A DNA stretch of 7,681 nt. It comes from Flavobacteriaceae bacterium. Lineage in GTDB: Bacteria; Bacteroidota; Bacteroidia; Flavobacteriales; Flavobacteriaceae. Made by a program: the position numbers and the translations under genes. This document shows positions 1-6,411 of this stretch, piece by piece (within the stretch, counting starts at the first letter, position 1; each line of letters starts with the position of its first letter). The DNA is taken from contig JALWYP010000104.1 of assembly GCA_026992695.1 (NCBI GenBank), positions 1 through 7,681 on the forward strand. Direction: 5' to 3'. The notes under the pieces are model-generated. The model saw only the letters and a list, made by a program, of their open reading frames with translations. It was not told where the DNA came from and did not search any database.

Positions 1-481
1 TCGATTTATCTTCATTATCATAAATAAGCAAAGGGTAGGCTTTGTATCCCGTAGGAGTAAACAAACGTTTTTTATAGAGTAAAGCCACATCTATCCCACG
101 TCTGTCGGGAGAGTCAAATTGTACAATTCCGTAATCTTGAAGAAGCAAGGGTTCTTGATTTACTAAATCTTCCAAAACCCTGCGATTTTCTATTTCAGAA
201 ACACCTATAATAGTGGGAGCGGTTCCTGTTTCATCTTTACCTATTTCAGAAATCACTTTTGCCATGTTTCTTAATTTGGCTTCATAAATTTCTTTCGTCC
301 AGTGGTCTTTTCCGTCAGGCGTACGGTCATCATCAAAGGTTAATGGGTCGTCTTCATAGTCAAATAAATTTTCAAGATTGTAAAAGGCAACCGTATTGAC
401 TTTGTATTCTTTTTTTTGTTGACCAAAAGAAGGGGTTATAATACTAATTGAAAAGATGAGAAAAGCGTAAAAATAGTTCAT
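1..481 (-). CDS. Secreted endonuclease/exonuclease/phosphatase family protein, N-terminal part (cut by window edge)
   Basis: I translated the minus strand from the ATG at 481; the frame stays open for 160 codons to the left edge, so the C-terminal half is missing. Residues 1-20 form a signal peptide (hydrophobic core, then PSFG|QQ), implying export. The mature part opens with the family's first motif, VAFYNLENLFD (residues 31-41, metal-site Asn35). Next comes IIGVSEIEN (91-99), whose Glu96 is the expected metal-binding catalytic Glu, and then SPDRRGIDVALLY (124-136). These three motifs in this order are typical of the EEP (DNase I-like) superfamily, which cuts phosphodiester or phosphomonoester bonds in DNA, RNA or other phosphoesters with a divalent metal. 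The catalytic His/Asp motifs near the C-terminus lie outside the window, so activity and substrate cannot be judged. It is transcribed divergently from the TonB-receptor operon and probably works with it. The family assignment is secure; the role in nucleic-acid scavenging is inference. Confidence 0.9.
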   Translation of the reverse strand, partial: MNYFYAFLIFSISIITPSFGQQKKEYKVNTVAFYNLENLFDYEDDPLTFDDDRTPDGKDHWTKEIYEAKLRNMAKVISEIGKDETGTAPTIIGVSEIENRRVLEDLVNQEPLLLQDYGIVQFDSPDRRGIDVALLYKKRLFTPTGYKAYPLLIYDNEDKS

Positions 482-531
482 ATAAAAAATTGTTAATAAA
501 TAGTCAAAAAGAAGCATCGCAAAACCTACGC

Positions 532-539
532 CAAATGTA
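532..539 (-). promoter_or_regulatory. Candidate -7 box for the EEP-family gene
   Basis: On the minus strand this reads TACATTTG, an exact match to the Bacteroidetes primary-sigma -7 consensus TAnnTTTG, about 50 bases before the ATG at 481. No clear TTG -33 element lies about 19-23 bases upstream, so the promoter would be weak or assisted. An 8-base palindrome, ATGTACAT (535-542), overlaps it and could be an operator or chance. A box this short is expected by chance fairly often in AT-rich DNA; its position in a divergent gap is the main support. Confidence 0.4.
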
Positions 540-560
540 CATATTTCCATTAAAAAAATG

Positions 561-568
561 TAATTTTG
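561..568 (+). promoter_or_regulatory. Candidate -7 box for the TonB-receptor/lipoprotein operon
   Basis: The plus strand reads TAATTTTG, an exact TAnnTTTG match, 43 bases before the ATG at 612, predicting a 5' leader of roughly 35-40 bases. No good TTG -33 element is visible. Its expected -33 zone falls next to the opposing minus-strand box at 532-539, so the two promoters may interfere or share control. Confidence 0.4.
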
Positions 569-611
569 TGCAGATTTTATAGTATACTAATTTATAACAA
601 CAAACTACAGA

Positions 612-3389
612 ATGAAAAAAATCTTTTTAACCCTTTGTGTGGTGTTTTTGAGTAGCTTTATGATGCTTGCTCAAGAAGCTATTGTAAAGGGAAGAGTGGT
701 GGATACTAATTCTAGCGATCCCATTCAAGATGTAGCAATTCGTATTCAATCTTCTAACTTTAGTACGGTTACCGATGCCAAAGGAGTGTTTTCTATTTCA
801 GGAAACAACCTTCCGCAGGGCGAACAAGTATTATTAGTTAATAAAGATGGGTATGTTGCTCAAAAAATTCAAATTACCATTCAAAATGGTAAAACTATTA
901 ACTTAGACCCCATACTTCTGGCATTGGATTTAACCCAAATCGAGGCAGAAATAGGTACAATAAGCTTATCCGATAATGAATTGGATCAAGATGAAGGTAC
1001 GGCATTTAGTATTTCCGGGCTGTTACAAGCCTCGCGCGATGTGTTTTTAAATGCTGCAGCTTATGACTTTAGCGCCACGTTCTTTAGACCACGAGGTTTA
1101 GATAATGGCAACGGTAAAGTACTTATTAACGGTATTGAGATGAACAAGCAATTTTCGGGTCGTCCGCAATGGAGCGATTGGGGAGGGCTAAATGATGTTC
1201 AACGAAACCGTGAATTTACTATGGGACTTAAAGCAAATGAATACACCTTTGGTGACCTTGCCGGAACCACAAACATTATTATGCGGGCTTCACAATACCG
1301 CAAAGGTGGGCGTGTTTCGTATGCTATAGGAAACCGTAGTTATACCGGAAGAGTTATGGGTTCTTATAATAGTGGTCTTAATGCCGAAGGATGGGCATAC
1401 AGCGTATTGCTTGCCAGACGTTTTGGAACCGAAGGATATATTGATGGAACCTCGTACAATGCCAATTCATTTTTTGCTGCTGTAGAGAAAAAATTAAACG
1501 ATGCGCATAGCTTAAACTTTACAGCTTTCTGGACACCAAACCGAAGAGGTAGATCAACCGCTATAACTGAAGAAGTGTATCGACTTAAAGGTAGAAAATA
1601 CAACCCGAATTGGGGCTACCAAGACGGAGAAAAACGTAATAGCCGAATTAGAGAAATCTCAGAACCGGTAGTTATGTTGAATCATTTTTGGGACATCAAC
1701 GACAAAACTACCTTAAATACAAATATTGCTTACCAGTTTGGAGGCATAGGAAACAGCCGCCTAGACTACGGAAGCAATCGTAATCCTGCAGGAAATTACT
1801 ATCAAAAATTACCCAGTTATTTCTTACGAGATCCAAACCCAACACCGTATGATTATCAACAAGCATACATAGCAGAGCAAGATTTTATAAATGATGGACA
1901 ACTAGATTGGTCTTCTTTATATCAAGGTAATGCAAATTCATCTTCAGGATTTGCACAGTATGTTTTACAAGATGATCAAGTAGATGATACCCAACTTACA
2001 TTTAATAGTATTTTTGCAACCAGTTTAACAGATAATATTCAACTTAATGCAGCTGTAAATTACAGAAGCCTGAAAAGTGAAAATTATGCAGAAATAATAG
2101 ATTTGTTAGGAAGTAATGGATATTTAGACGTAGATTATTTTTCAGACAACAATACGCCAAGTGATTTACAAAATCCAAATGCAGTTGTAGGTGAAGGAGA
2201 CAGGTATAAATATAATTACAAAGTAAATGCAAATGTTCTTTCAGCTTTTGCACAAGCCCAATTTAAAAGCACCATGGTAGATTATTTTATTGGAGCTAAT
2301 TTTGGTCAAACATCTTACCAACGTACCGGATTGTTTGAAAATGGGTATTTTCCCGGTAATCGCTCTCTAGGCGATAGCGAAAAGAAAACTTTTTCTACCT
2401 ACGGAATAAAAGGAGGTGCTACTTTTAAAATTACCGGAAGACATTTAATAGATGTAAATACTGGATATTTTACCAAAGCGCCGACCATTCGTAATAGTTT
2501 TGCAAATGCAAGACAAAACAACGACTTTGTTGTAGGGCTATCTGAAGAAAAAATACAAAACGTAGATATAAGTTATATTTATCGTTCACCCATAGTAAAA
2601 GCTAGGTTAACCGGTTTTTACACCGGCTTTAAAGACGCAACCGATATTGGTTTCTTTTTTACACAAAACGCTCTAGGTACAGACGATAACAATGCCTTTG
2701 TACAAGAAATCGTTACCGGAATAGACAAGCGAAACGTAGGTGTAGAAATGGGAATTGAAGCACAAGTAACAACAACCATCAAATTAAAAGCAGCTGCATC
2801 GGTAGGACAATATCTTTATACCAATAATCCGTTGCTATACTATTCCAGCGATGATTTTGGGGTAGAAGGAAACGATATTTCTTCAAGAGGACTTAGAGAA
2901 GTATCTTTAAAAAATGTTCACGTAGCAGGTGGTCCCGAAAGAGCCTACCAAATAGGTTTTGAATATCGCGCACCAGACTTTTGGTGGGTAGGTGTAACCG
3001 GAAACTATTACTCAAATGCTTATTCAGATATTAGTAACCTTCGTCGTACATCCGACTTTTATACAGATACAGACGGCTTACCTTACAATGATTATAGCGA
3101 AGAAGTAGCAAGACAATTATTAAAACAAGAAAAATTTGACGACTATGCTTTAGTAAATGTGGTTGGTGGTAAATCTTGGAAAATAAAAAAATACTACGTA
3201 GGATTTTTTGCCACAATTAATAATGTATTAAATCAAAAATACAAAACCGGAGGTTTTGAAGACTCACGTAGAGCCAACTACAGACAACAAGTAGAAGAAC
3301 AAAACCGTAAAAACGGACCCTTGTTTGGAAATCGCTATTTCTACGGAAACGGCACCACATATTACCTAAATGTTTACTTACGATTTTAA
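612..3389 (+). CDS. TonB-dependent outer-membrane receptor with carboxypeptidase-like regulatory domain
   Basis: This is an outer-membrane active-transport receptor energised by TonB-ExbB-ExbD. Residues 1-20 are a signal peptide (MKKIFLTL..., cleavage at LA|QE). Residues about 23-103 form a CarboxypepD_reg-like beta-sandwich (VKGRVVDTNSSDPIQDVAIRI, then TDAKGVFSI), the usual N-terminal extension of Bacteroidetes receptors. The plug spans about 130-228, with FFRPRGLDNGNGKVLINGIEMN and GLKANEYTFGDLAGTTNIIMRAS as diagnostic segments. A beta-barrel of about 690 residues follows and ends YYLNVYLRF, a normal barrel-assembly signal with a terminal Phe. I see no convincing TonB box between the sandwich and the plug. 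At 925 residues it is shorter than most SusC proteins (about 1000 or more), and the downstream lipoprotein is not SusD, so it is not an ordinary glycan Sus pair. It probably forms one operon with the lipoprotein 20 bases downstream. The substrate cannot be read from the sequence; nucleotides or phosphoesters are an inference from the neighbouring EEP gene. Confidence 0.93.
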   Translation: MKKIFLTLCVVFLSSFMMLAQEAIVKGRVVDTNSSDPIQDVAIRIQSSNFSTVTDAKGVFSISGNNLPQGEQVLLVNKDGYVAQKIQITIQNGKTINLDPILLALDLTQIEAEIGTISLSDNELDQDEGTAFSISGLLQASRDVFLNAAAYDFSATFFRPRGLDNGNGKVLINGIEMNKQFSGRPQWSDWGGLNDVQRNREFTMGLKANEYTFGDLAGTTNIIMRASQYRKGGRVSYAIGNRSYTGRVMGSYNSGLNAEGWAYSVLLARRFGTEGYIDGTSYNANSFFAAVEKKLNDAHSLNFTAFWTPNRRGRSTAITEEVYRLKGRKYNPNWGYQDGEKRNSRIREISEPVVMLNHFWDINDKTTLNTNIAYQFGGIGNSRLDYGSNRNPAGNYYQKLPSYFLRDPNPTPYDYQQAYIAEQDFINDGQLDWSSLYQGNANSSSGFAQYVLQDDQVDDTQLTFNSIFATSLTDNIQLNAAVNYRSLKSENYAEIIDLLGSNGYLDVDYFSDNNTPSDLQNPNAVVGEGDRYKYNYKVNANVLSAFAQAQFKSTMVDYFIGANFGQTSYQRTGLFENGYFPGNRSLGDSEKKTFSTYGIKGGATFKITGRHLIDVNTGYFTKAPTIRNSFANARQNNDFVVGLSEEKIQNVDISYIYRSPIVKARLTGFYTGFKDATDIGFFFTQNALGTDDNNAFVQEIVTGIDKRNVGVEMGIEAQVTTTIKLKAAASVGQYLYTNNPLLYYSSDDFGVEGNDISSRGLREVSLKNVHVAGGPERAYQIGFEYRAPDFWWVGVTGNYYSNAYSDISNLRRTSDFYTDTDGLPYNDYSEEVARQLLKQEKFDDYALVNVVGGKSWKIKKYYVGFFATINNVLNQKYKTGGFEDSRRANYRQQVEEQNRKNGPLFGNRYFYGNGTTYYLNVYLRF

Positions 3390-3409
3390 CAATATAAACA
3401 CTATTAAAA

Positions 3410-4825
3410 ATGAAAAATTTAAAAATTTATAAACTATTCATCTTGATATTTGCCACTGCAATGGCAGTTTCATGTGTTCAAGATGACGATTTTAATACGC
3501 CGCAATTAAATGTTGAGGCACCCGAACTTCACGGAACCGAAATTACAATGGATGCATTAAAGCAACTTTTGGTTACCGAACAAACAAATAACGGCAATGA
3601 CCTACTAACCATTGAAGAAGATTACTACACAACAGGGTATGTGATTTCAAACGATGAATTTGGTAATTTTTATGAAGAAATCATCCTTCAAGATGCACCG
3701 GCTAATCCAACAACCGGTGTAAAAGTGTTAGTTAATGTAAATCCTTTATTTATTACTTACGAATTTGGAAGAGAAGTTCACATACAATTACAAGGATTAA
3801 CAGTTGGTTACGATAGTGGTGTATTAGCTCTAGGAATTAGAAACGGAAATCAAGTAGATCAAATAGGAGAAGCTCAAATGACCGACTACTTAAAACGCGA
3901 TGTAACCGTTGCCGAAATTACACCATTGCCTATGGGAATTGCAGATTTTACCGATGATAAAACCAATTTGTTTATTCAATTAAACGATATGCAGTTTTTT
4001 AGAGATGAATTAGGAAAAACCTTTTCAGCCGAAGAAACTGATAATTTTGATGGAGAACGTATTTTAGAAAGTTGCGCAACCGGACTTACAACTACTTTTA
4101 GTACCAGTACGTTTGCAGATTTTAAAGCCGTAACATTACCTAGCGGAAAGGGTTCTATGAATGCAATTTTAACTAAAAACTTTTTTGGAGACACTTTTAA
4201 CATAGTAGTAAACACTCCTAACGATATTAATTTTGATGACACCAACCGTTGCGATCCATCTGAAGTAGATTGCGGATTGGCAAATTCTACCGGAAGTAAC
4301 GTATTGTTTGAAGACTTTTTTGAAGACCAAACAGACGGACAATCAATCAGCGGTAACGGATGGACTAACTACATTGAAGCAGGAACAAGAGATTGGAGAG
4401 CTTTCTTTAGTACTAGCACAAATGCTTCGTTAGGTATATCTGCATCTATTGGCTCTTACCAATCAGGAGATGACGAAACGATAGCTTGGTTAATAACCCC
4501 ACAATTTAATTTTGATACACAAGACGGCGAAACTCTTAACTTTAAAACATCCAATAGTTTTTCAGACGGAAGCACGTTAGAATTATTATTCTCAAGCGAT
4601 TGGGACGGAAATCCTGCTAACATTACCAACGCAACATGGGATTTGGTTCCGGCAGCATATATCGTACAAGATTCCGATTTTTATGGCGATTGGTTCGATT
4701 CGGGTAACGTAAGTCTAGACTGCATTACCGGAACCGGTTACATCGCTCTAAAATATACGGGAAGTGGCGATCCCGACTTTGACGGAACCTATGAGTTTGA
4801 TGAAATCGTTATTAACTCAAACTAA
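3410..4825 (+). CDS. Surface-type lipoprotein with DUF5689 and choice-of-anchor-J/MAM-like domain
   Basis: Residues 1-21 form a lipoprotein signal peptide with lipobox AVSC; Cys22 would be lipidated. The next residues, VQDDD, resemble the acidic lipoprotein export signal that sends Bacteroidetes lipoproteins to the cell surface. Residues about 42-275 match DUF5689 as I know it. There is an OB-fold-like first part (TTGYVISNDEFGNFYEEIILQD, 74-95). The second part has LFIQLNDMQF (187-196), then TFADFKAVTLPSGKGSMNAIL (234-254) and a terminal NDINFDDTNRC (271-281). Residues about 297-470 begin NVLFEDFFEDQTDGQ and continue through GWTNYIEAGTRDWRAF, TIAWLITPQFNF and GYIALKYTGSG to EFDEIVI, the pattern of choice-of-anchor-J/MAM-like jelly-roll domains used in binding. 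No catalytic motif is seen. It is the second gene of the receptor operon and ends at the terminator at 4847. A role as substrate-capturing partner of the receptor is inferred. OB-like folds often bind nucleic acids or oligosaccharides, but binding is not shown here. Confidence 0.87.
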   Translation: MKNLKIYKLFILIFATAMAVSCVQDDDFNTPQLNVEAPELHGTEITMDALKQLLVTEQTNNGNDLLTIEEDYYTTGYVISNDEFGNFYEEIILQDAPANPTTGVKVLVNVNPLFITYEFGREVHIQLQGLTVGYDSGVLALGIRNGNQVDQIGEAQMTDYLKRDVTVAEITPLPMGIADFTDDKTNLFIQLNDMQFFRDELGKTFSAEETDNFDGERILESCATGLTTTFSTSTFADFKAVTLPSGKGSMNAILTKNFFGDTFNIVVNTPNDINFDDTNRCDPSEVDCGLANSTGSNVLFEDFFEDQTDGQSISGNGWTNYIEAGTRDWRAFFSTSTNASLGISASIGSYQSGDDETIAWLITPQFNFDTQDGETLNFKTSNSFSDGSTLELLFSSDWDGNPANITNATWDLVPAAYIVQDSDFYGDWFDSGNVSLDCITGTGYIALKYTGSGDPDFDGTYEFDEIVINSN

Positions 4826-4846
4826 TAAAATTTATAATTTGAATTT

Positions 4847-4886
4847 AAAACCTACTAAGTCTGAAAAGATTTAGTAGGTTTTTTTT
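4847..4886 (+). terminator. Intrinsic terminator of the receptor-lipoprotein operon
   Basis: The left arm AAAACCTACTAAGTCT (4847-4862) and right arm AGATTTAGTAGGTTTT (4867-4882) pair over 16 positions with a single G-U wobble. They are closed by a GAAA tetraloop (4863-4866), and the run of eight T at 4879-4886 follows the GG. It lies 21 bases after the lipoprotein stop codon. Because the left side starts with AAAA it could also work on the opposite strand. Its arms resemble those of the inverted repeat at 7489-7540. Confidence 0.9.
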
Positions 4887-4893
4887 ATTTCAG

Positions 4894-4921
4894 GCAACCT
4901 TTTTTCGCAAATTCACGTCTA
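4894..4921 (+). promoter_or_regulatory. ECF-sigma-like promoter of the sigma-factor operon
   Basis: GCAACC at 4894-4899 and CGTCTA at 4916-4921 are separated by 16 bases. An AAC-containing -35 and a CGTC-type -10 at this spacing are the general design of extracytoplasmic-function sigma promoters. No TAnnTTTG primary-sigma box is visible in the same gap. Transcription would start near 4928, giving a leader of about 24 bases to the TTG start at 4952. Position just before a sigma-factor gene suggests autoregulation, which is inference. Confidence 0.6.
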
Positions 4922-4951
4922 TTAAAATAGAAGCAAATAAATAAAGCCGAT

Positions 4952-5524
4952 TTGAAACTTATCTCGTTACATAAAAACTATTCGTCGCTTATTAAAAAAG
5001 CTGAAAAAGGAAACCGAAAAGCCCAACACCAATTATTTGAACTTTTCGCACCAAAAATGCTAAGCGTTTGCAGACAATATGTAAAAAATATAGACCAAGC
5101 CGAAGAGGTGATGTTAACCGGATTTTTAAAAGTGTTTACTCACTTATCATCCTTTTCATTTCAAGGAAGCTTTGAAGGGTGGATACGAAGAATAATGGTA
5201 AACGAATCCATTTCTTATTTAAGAAAGAAAAAGAAATTAGAATTTGATAATCATACGCAAATTGAAAATTCTTCAGAATACGTTTCTTATATCGAAACAC
5301 AGTTTGAAGAAGAAGAAATTCAAAAATTGATAGATACCCTTCCGGCAGGATACAAAACAGTTTTTATTATGTATGTTGTTGAAGGATATAAACACAGCGA
5401 AATAGCCGAGTTGCTTAAAATTTCTGAAAGCACTTCAAAATCACAACTTTTTAAAGCACGAAAAATGCTTCAAAAAATGATTAATAAACAAAATAACACA
5501 CATTATGGAACCGCTAAACTTTGA
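4952..5524 (+). CDS. RNA polymerase sigma factor, sigma-70 family (ECF-like)
   Basis: This is a cytoplasmic promoter-recognition subunit. At 190 residues it has only regions 2 and 4. Region 2 is at about 23-95: it runs from NRKAQHQLFELFAPKMLSVC through the core-binding and -10-recognition helices, with GSFEGWIRRIMVNESISYLR at 72-91. An acidic linker (FEEEEIQ, 118-124) follows. Region 4 is at about 122-178, with a helix-turn-helix at GYKHSEIAELLKISESTSKS (145-164), then QLFKARKML. The start codon is TTG at 4952. An in-frame TAG at 4928-4930 limits upstream extension, and the next ATG (residue 36) would delete part of region 2. KLISLHKNY...LIKKAEKGNRKAQ is also the N-terminus I expect for flavobacterial relatives. 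An ECF-like promoter lies just upstream. Its last 20 bases overlap the start of the next gene, the usual sign of a translationally coupled sigma/anti-sigma pair. It is not assignable to a named sigma. Confidence 0.93.
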   Translation: MKLISLHKNYSSLIKKAEKGNRKAQHQLFELFAPKMLSVCRQYVKNIDQAEEVMLTGFLKVFTHLSSFSFQGSFEGWIRRIMVNESISYLRKKKKLEFDNHTQIENSSEYVSYIETQFEEEEIQKLIDTLPAGYKTVFIMYVVEGYKHSEIAELLKISESTSKSQLFKARKMLQKMINKQNNTHYGTAKL

Positions 5525-6308
5525 AGATAACATCCGCCAAAAACTACAAGAACGCGAGATTACTCCGTCTAAAAATGCGTGGAGTAAACTTTCCGATAAA
5601 CTGGATGCGCAGCCAAAAAATAAAAAACCGATGTTTTTTTGGTACGCTATTGCTGCCACACTCGTGGCTATGTTAGTGGTAGCCTCATTAGTTTTTAATG
5701 AAAATTCTGTAAACCCGAATAAAAATCCTATTGTAGTTGTAAACCCTACTAAAAAAGAAAACAACAAGAAAAACAACAAAGAAAATAACAACAAGATAGA
5801 CGTTAAAAAAGAGATACAGTTAAAAGAAGAAAAGGTACCTTCTAATATTAAATTAAGCCAAACTTCTAAAAATGCGACCAAGAAAAAACACAGTTTAAAC
5901 AAAAAAGAAACACATTTTAATACAGCTAAGAAACAAGAAACAACCCATTTGGCAACTGTTATAATCCCTAACGAAGAACAAAAGGATAGCAAAAAACAGT
6001 TGGTTGCAATTACTACTACCAAAAAAGATAACGTAATCAACAAAAAAGTAAATCAAGTAGTTGCTCAAATTGAAGCACTAAAAGCCAAGAATAAAAATGT
6101 AACAATGGCAGAGATAGATTCACTTTTAAAAAATGCACAACGTGAGATACAACTTCAAAAAATAATTAAATCAAAAAAAATAGATGCAAATCAATTATTA
6201 GCAGATGTAGAGTTTGATATGTATAACAGTTTTAAAGACAAAGTTTTTTTAGCCTTGGGCGAAGGATTTGAATATGTAAAAGGAGCTGTTTCAAATAAAA
6301 ATAATTAG
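5505..6308 (+). CDS. Single-pass membrane protein, putative anti-sigma factor
   Basis: I do not recognise a named family; the role is inferred from position and shape. The ATG at 5505 lies inside the sigma gene, giving a 20-base overlap in another frame. Residues 1-42 are a short cytoplasmic segment with amphipathic helices (NFEDNIRQKLQEREITPSKNAWSKLSDKL), suited to holding a sigma factor. Residues 43-64 are one transmembrane helix, starting MFFWYAIAATLVAMLV. Residues 65 to about 155 are a Lys/Asn-rich low-complexity periplasmic linker. Residues about 186-267 look folded and helical: VAQIEALKAKNKNVTMAEID, later QLLADVEFDMYNSFKDKVFLAL, GEGFEYVKGAV. There is no HxxxCxxC zinc-binding motif and no FecR-like domain, so it would be an atypical anti-sigma factor. 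A run of eight A at 6173-6180 lies within the reading frame. The gene is real; the anti-sigma role is moderately supported. Confidence 0.83.
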   Translation: MEPLNFEDNIRQKLQEREITPSKNAWSKLSDKLDAQPKNKKPMFFWYAIAATLVAMLVVASLVFNENSVNPNKNPIVVVNPTKKENNKKNNKENNNKIDVKKEIQLKEEKVPSNIKLSQTSKNATKKKHSLNKKETHFNTAKKQETTHLATVIIPNEEQKDSKKQLVAITTTKKDNVINKKVNQVVAQIEALKAKNKNVTMAEIDSLLKNAQREIQLQKIIKSKKIDANQLLADVEFDMYNSFKDKVFLALGEGFEYVKGAVSNKNN

Positions 6309-6372
6309 TGTTATATAACATTTTGTTTGACTAACATACAATTTTAGTAAGAATAAATTCATTCATTAATCC

Positions 6373-6398
6373 GCTTGTTTTTTAAAAAAGCAGGCTTT
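6373..6398 (+). terminator. Weak hairpin between the anti-sigma-like gene and the barrel gene
   Basis: GCTTG (6373-6377 region) can pair with CAGGC (6391-6395) with one T-G wobble and a bulged G. The pairing continues into the T6/A6 run at 6378-6389, and only a few T follow. This could be a leaky terminator or attenuator that lowers expression of the next gene relative to the sigma pair, or chance pairing in AT-rich DNA. Confidence 0.3.
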
Positions 6399-6411
6399 AA
6401 ATTAAATCAAT

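Noticed and set aside
1364..1603. Short minus-strand open frame inside the TonB receptor (others at 2044-2253, 3031-3216 and, in the lipoprotein, 3976-4245)
   Set aside because: All lie wholly within strongly coding plus-strand genes, show no domain pattern, and have low-complexity antisense composition.
612..4825. A classical SusC/SusD glycan-uptake pair
   Set aside because: The lipoprotein has DUF5689 and anchor-J-like domains rather than the SusD helical repeat fold, the receptor is short for SusC, and no glycoside hydrolase or sugar regulator is nearby.
5561..5572. A second CGTCTA block inside the anti-sigma-like gene
   Set aside because: It lies within coding sequence and has no GCAACC-like block at about 16 bases upstream, so it does not look like a promoter.
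5441..6043. A 200-codon open frame on the minus strand opposite the sigma/anti-sigma-like genes
   Set aside because: Its Phe/Leu/Ser-rich translation is the mirror of Lys/Glu/Asn-rich codons on the plus strand. Both plus-strand genes are well supported there, and it has no recognisable motif.
5505..6308. FecR-type or zinc-binding anti-sigma factor
   Set aside because: There is no HxxxCxxC motif in the cytoplasmic part, and the periplasmic part is a low-complexity linker plus a small helical domain, not a FecR beta domain.
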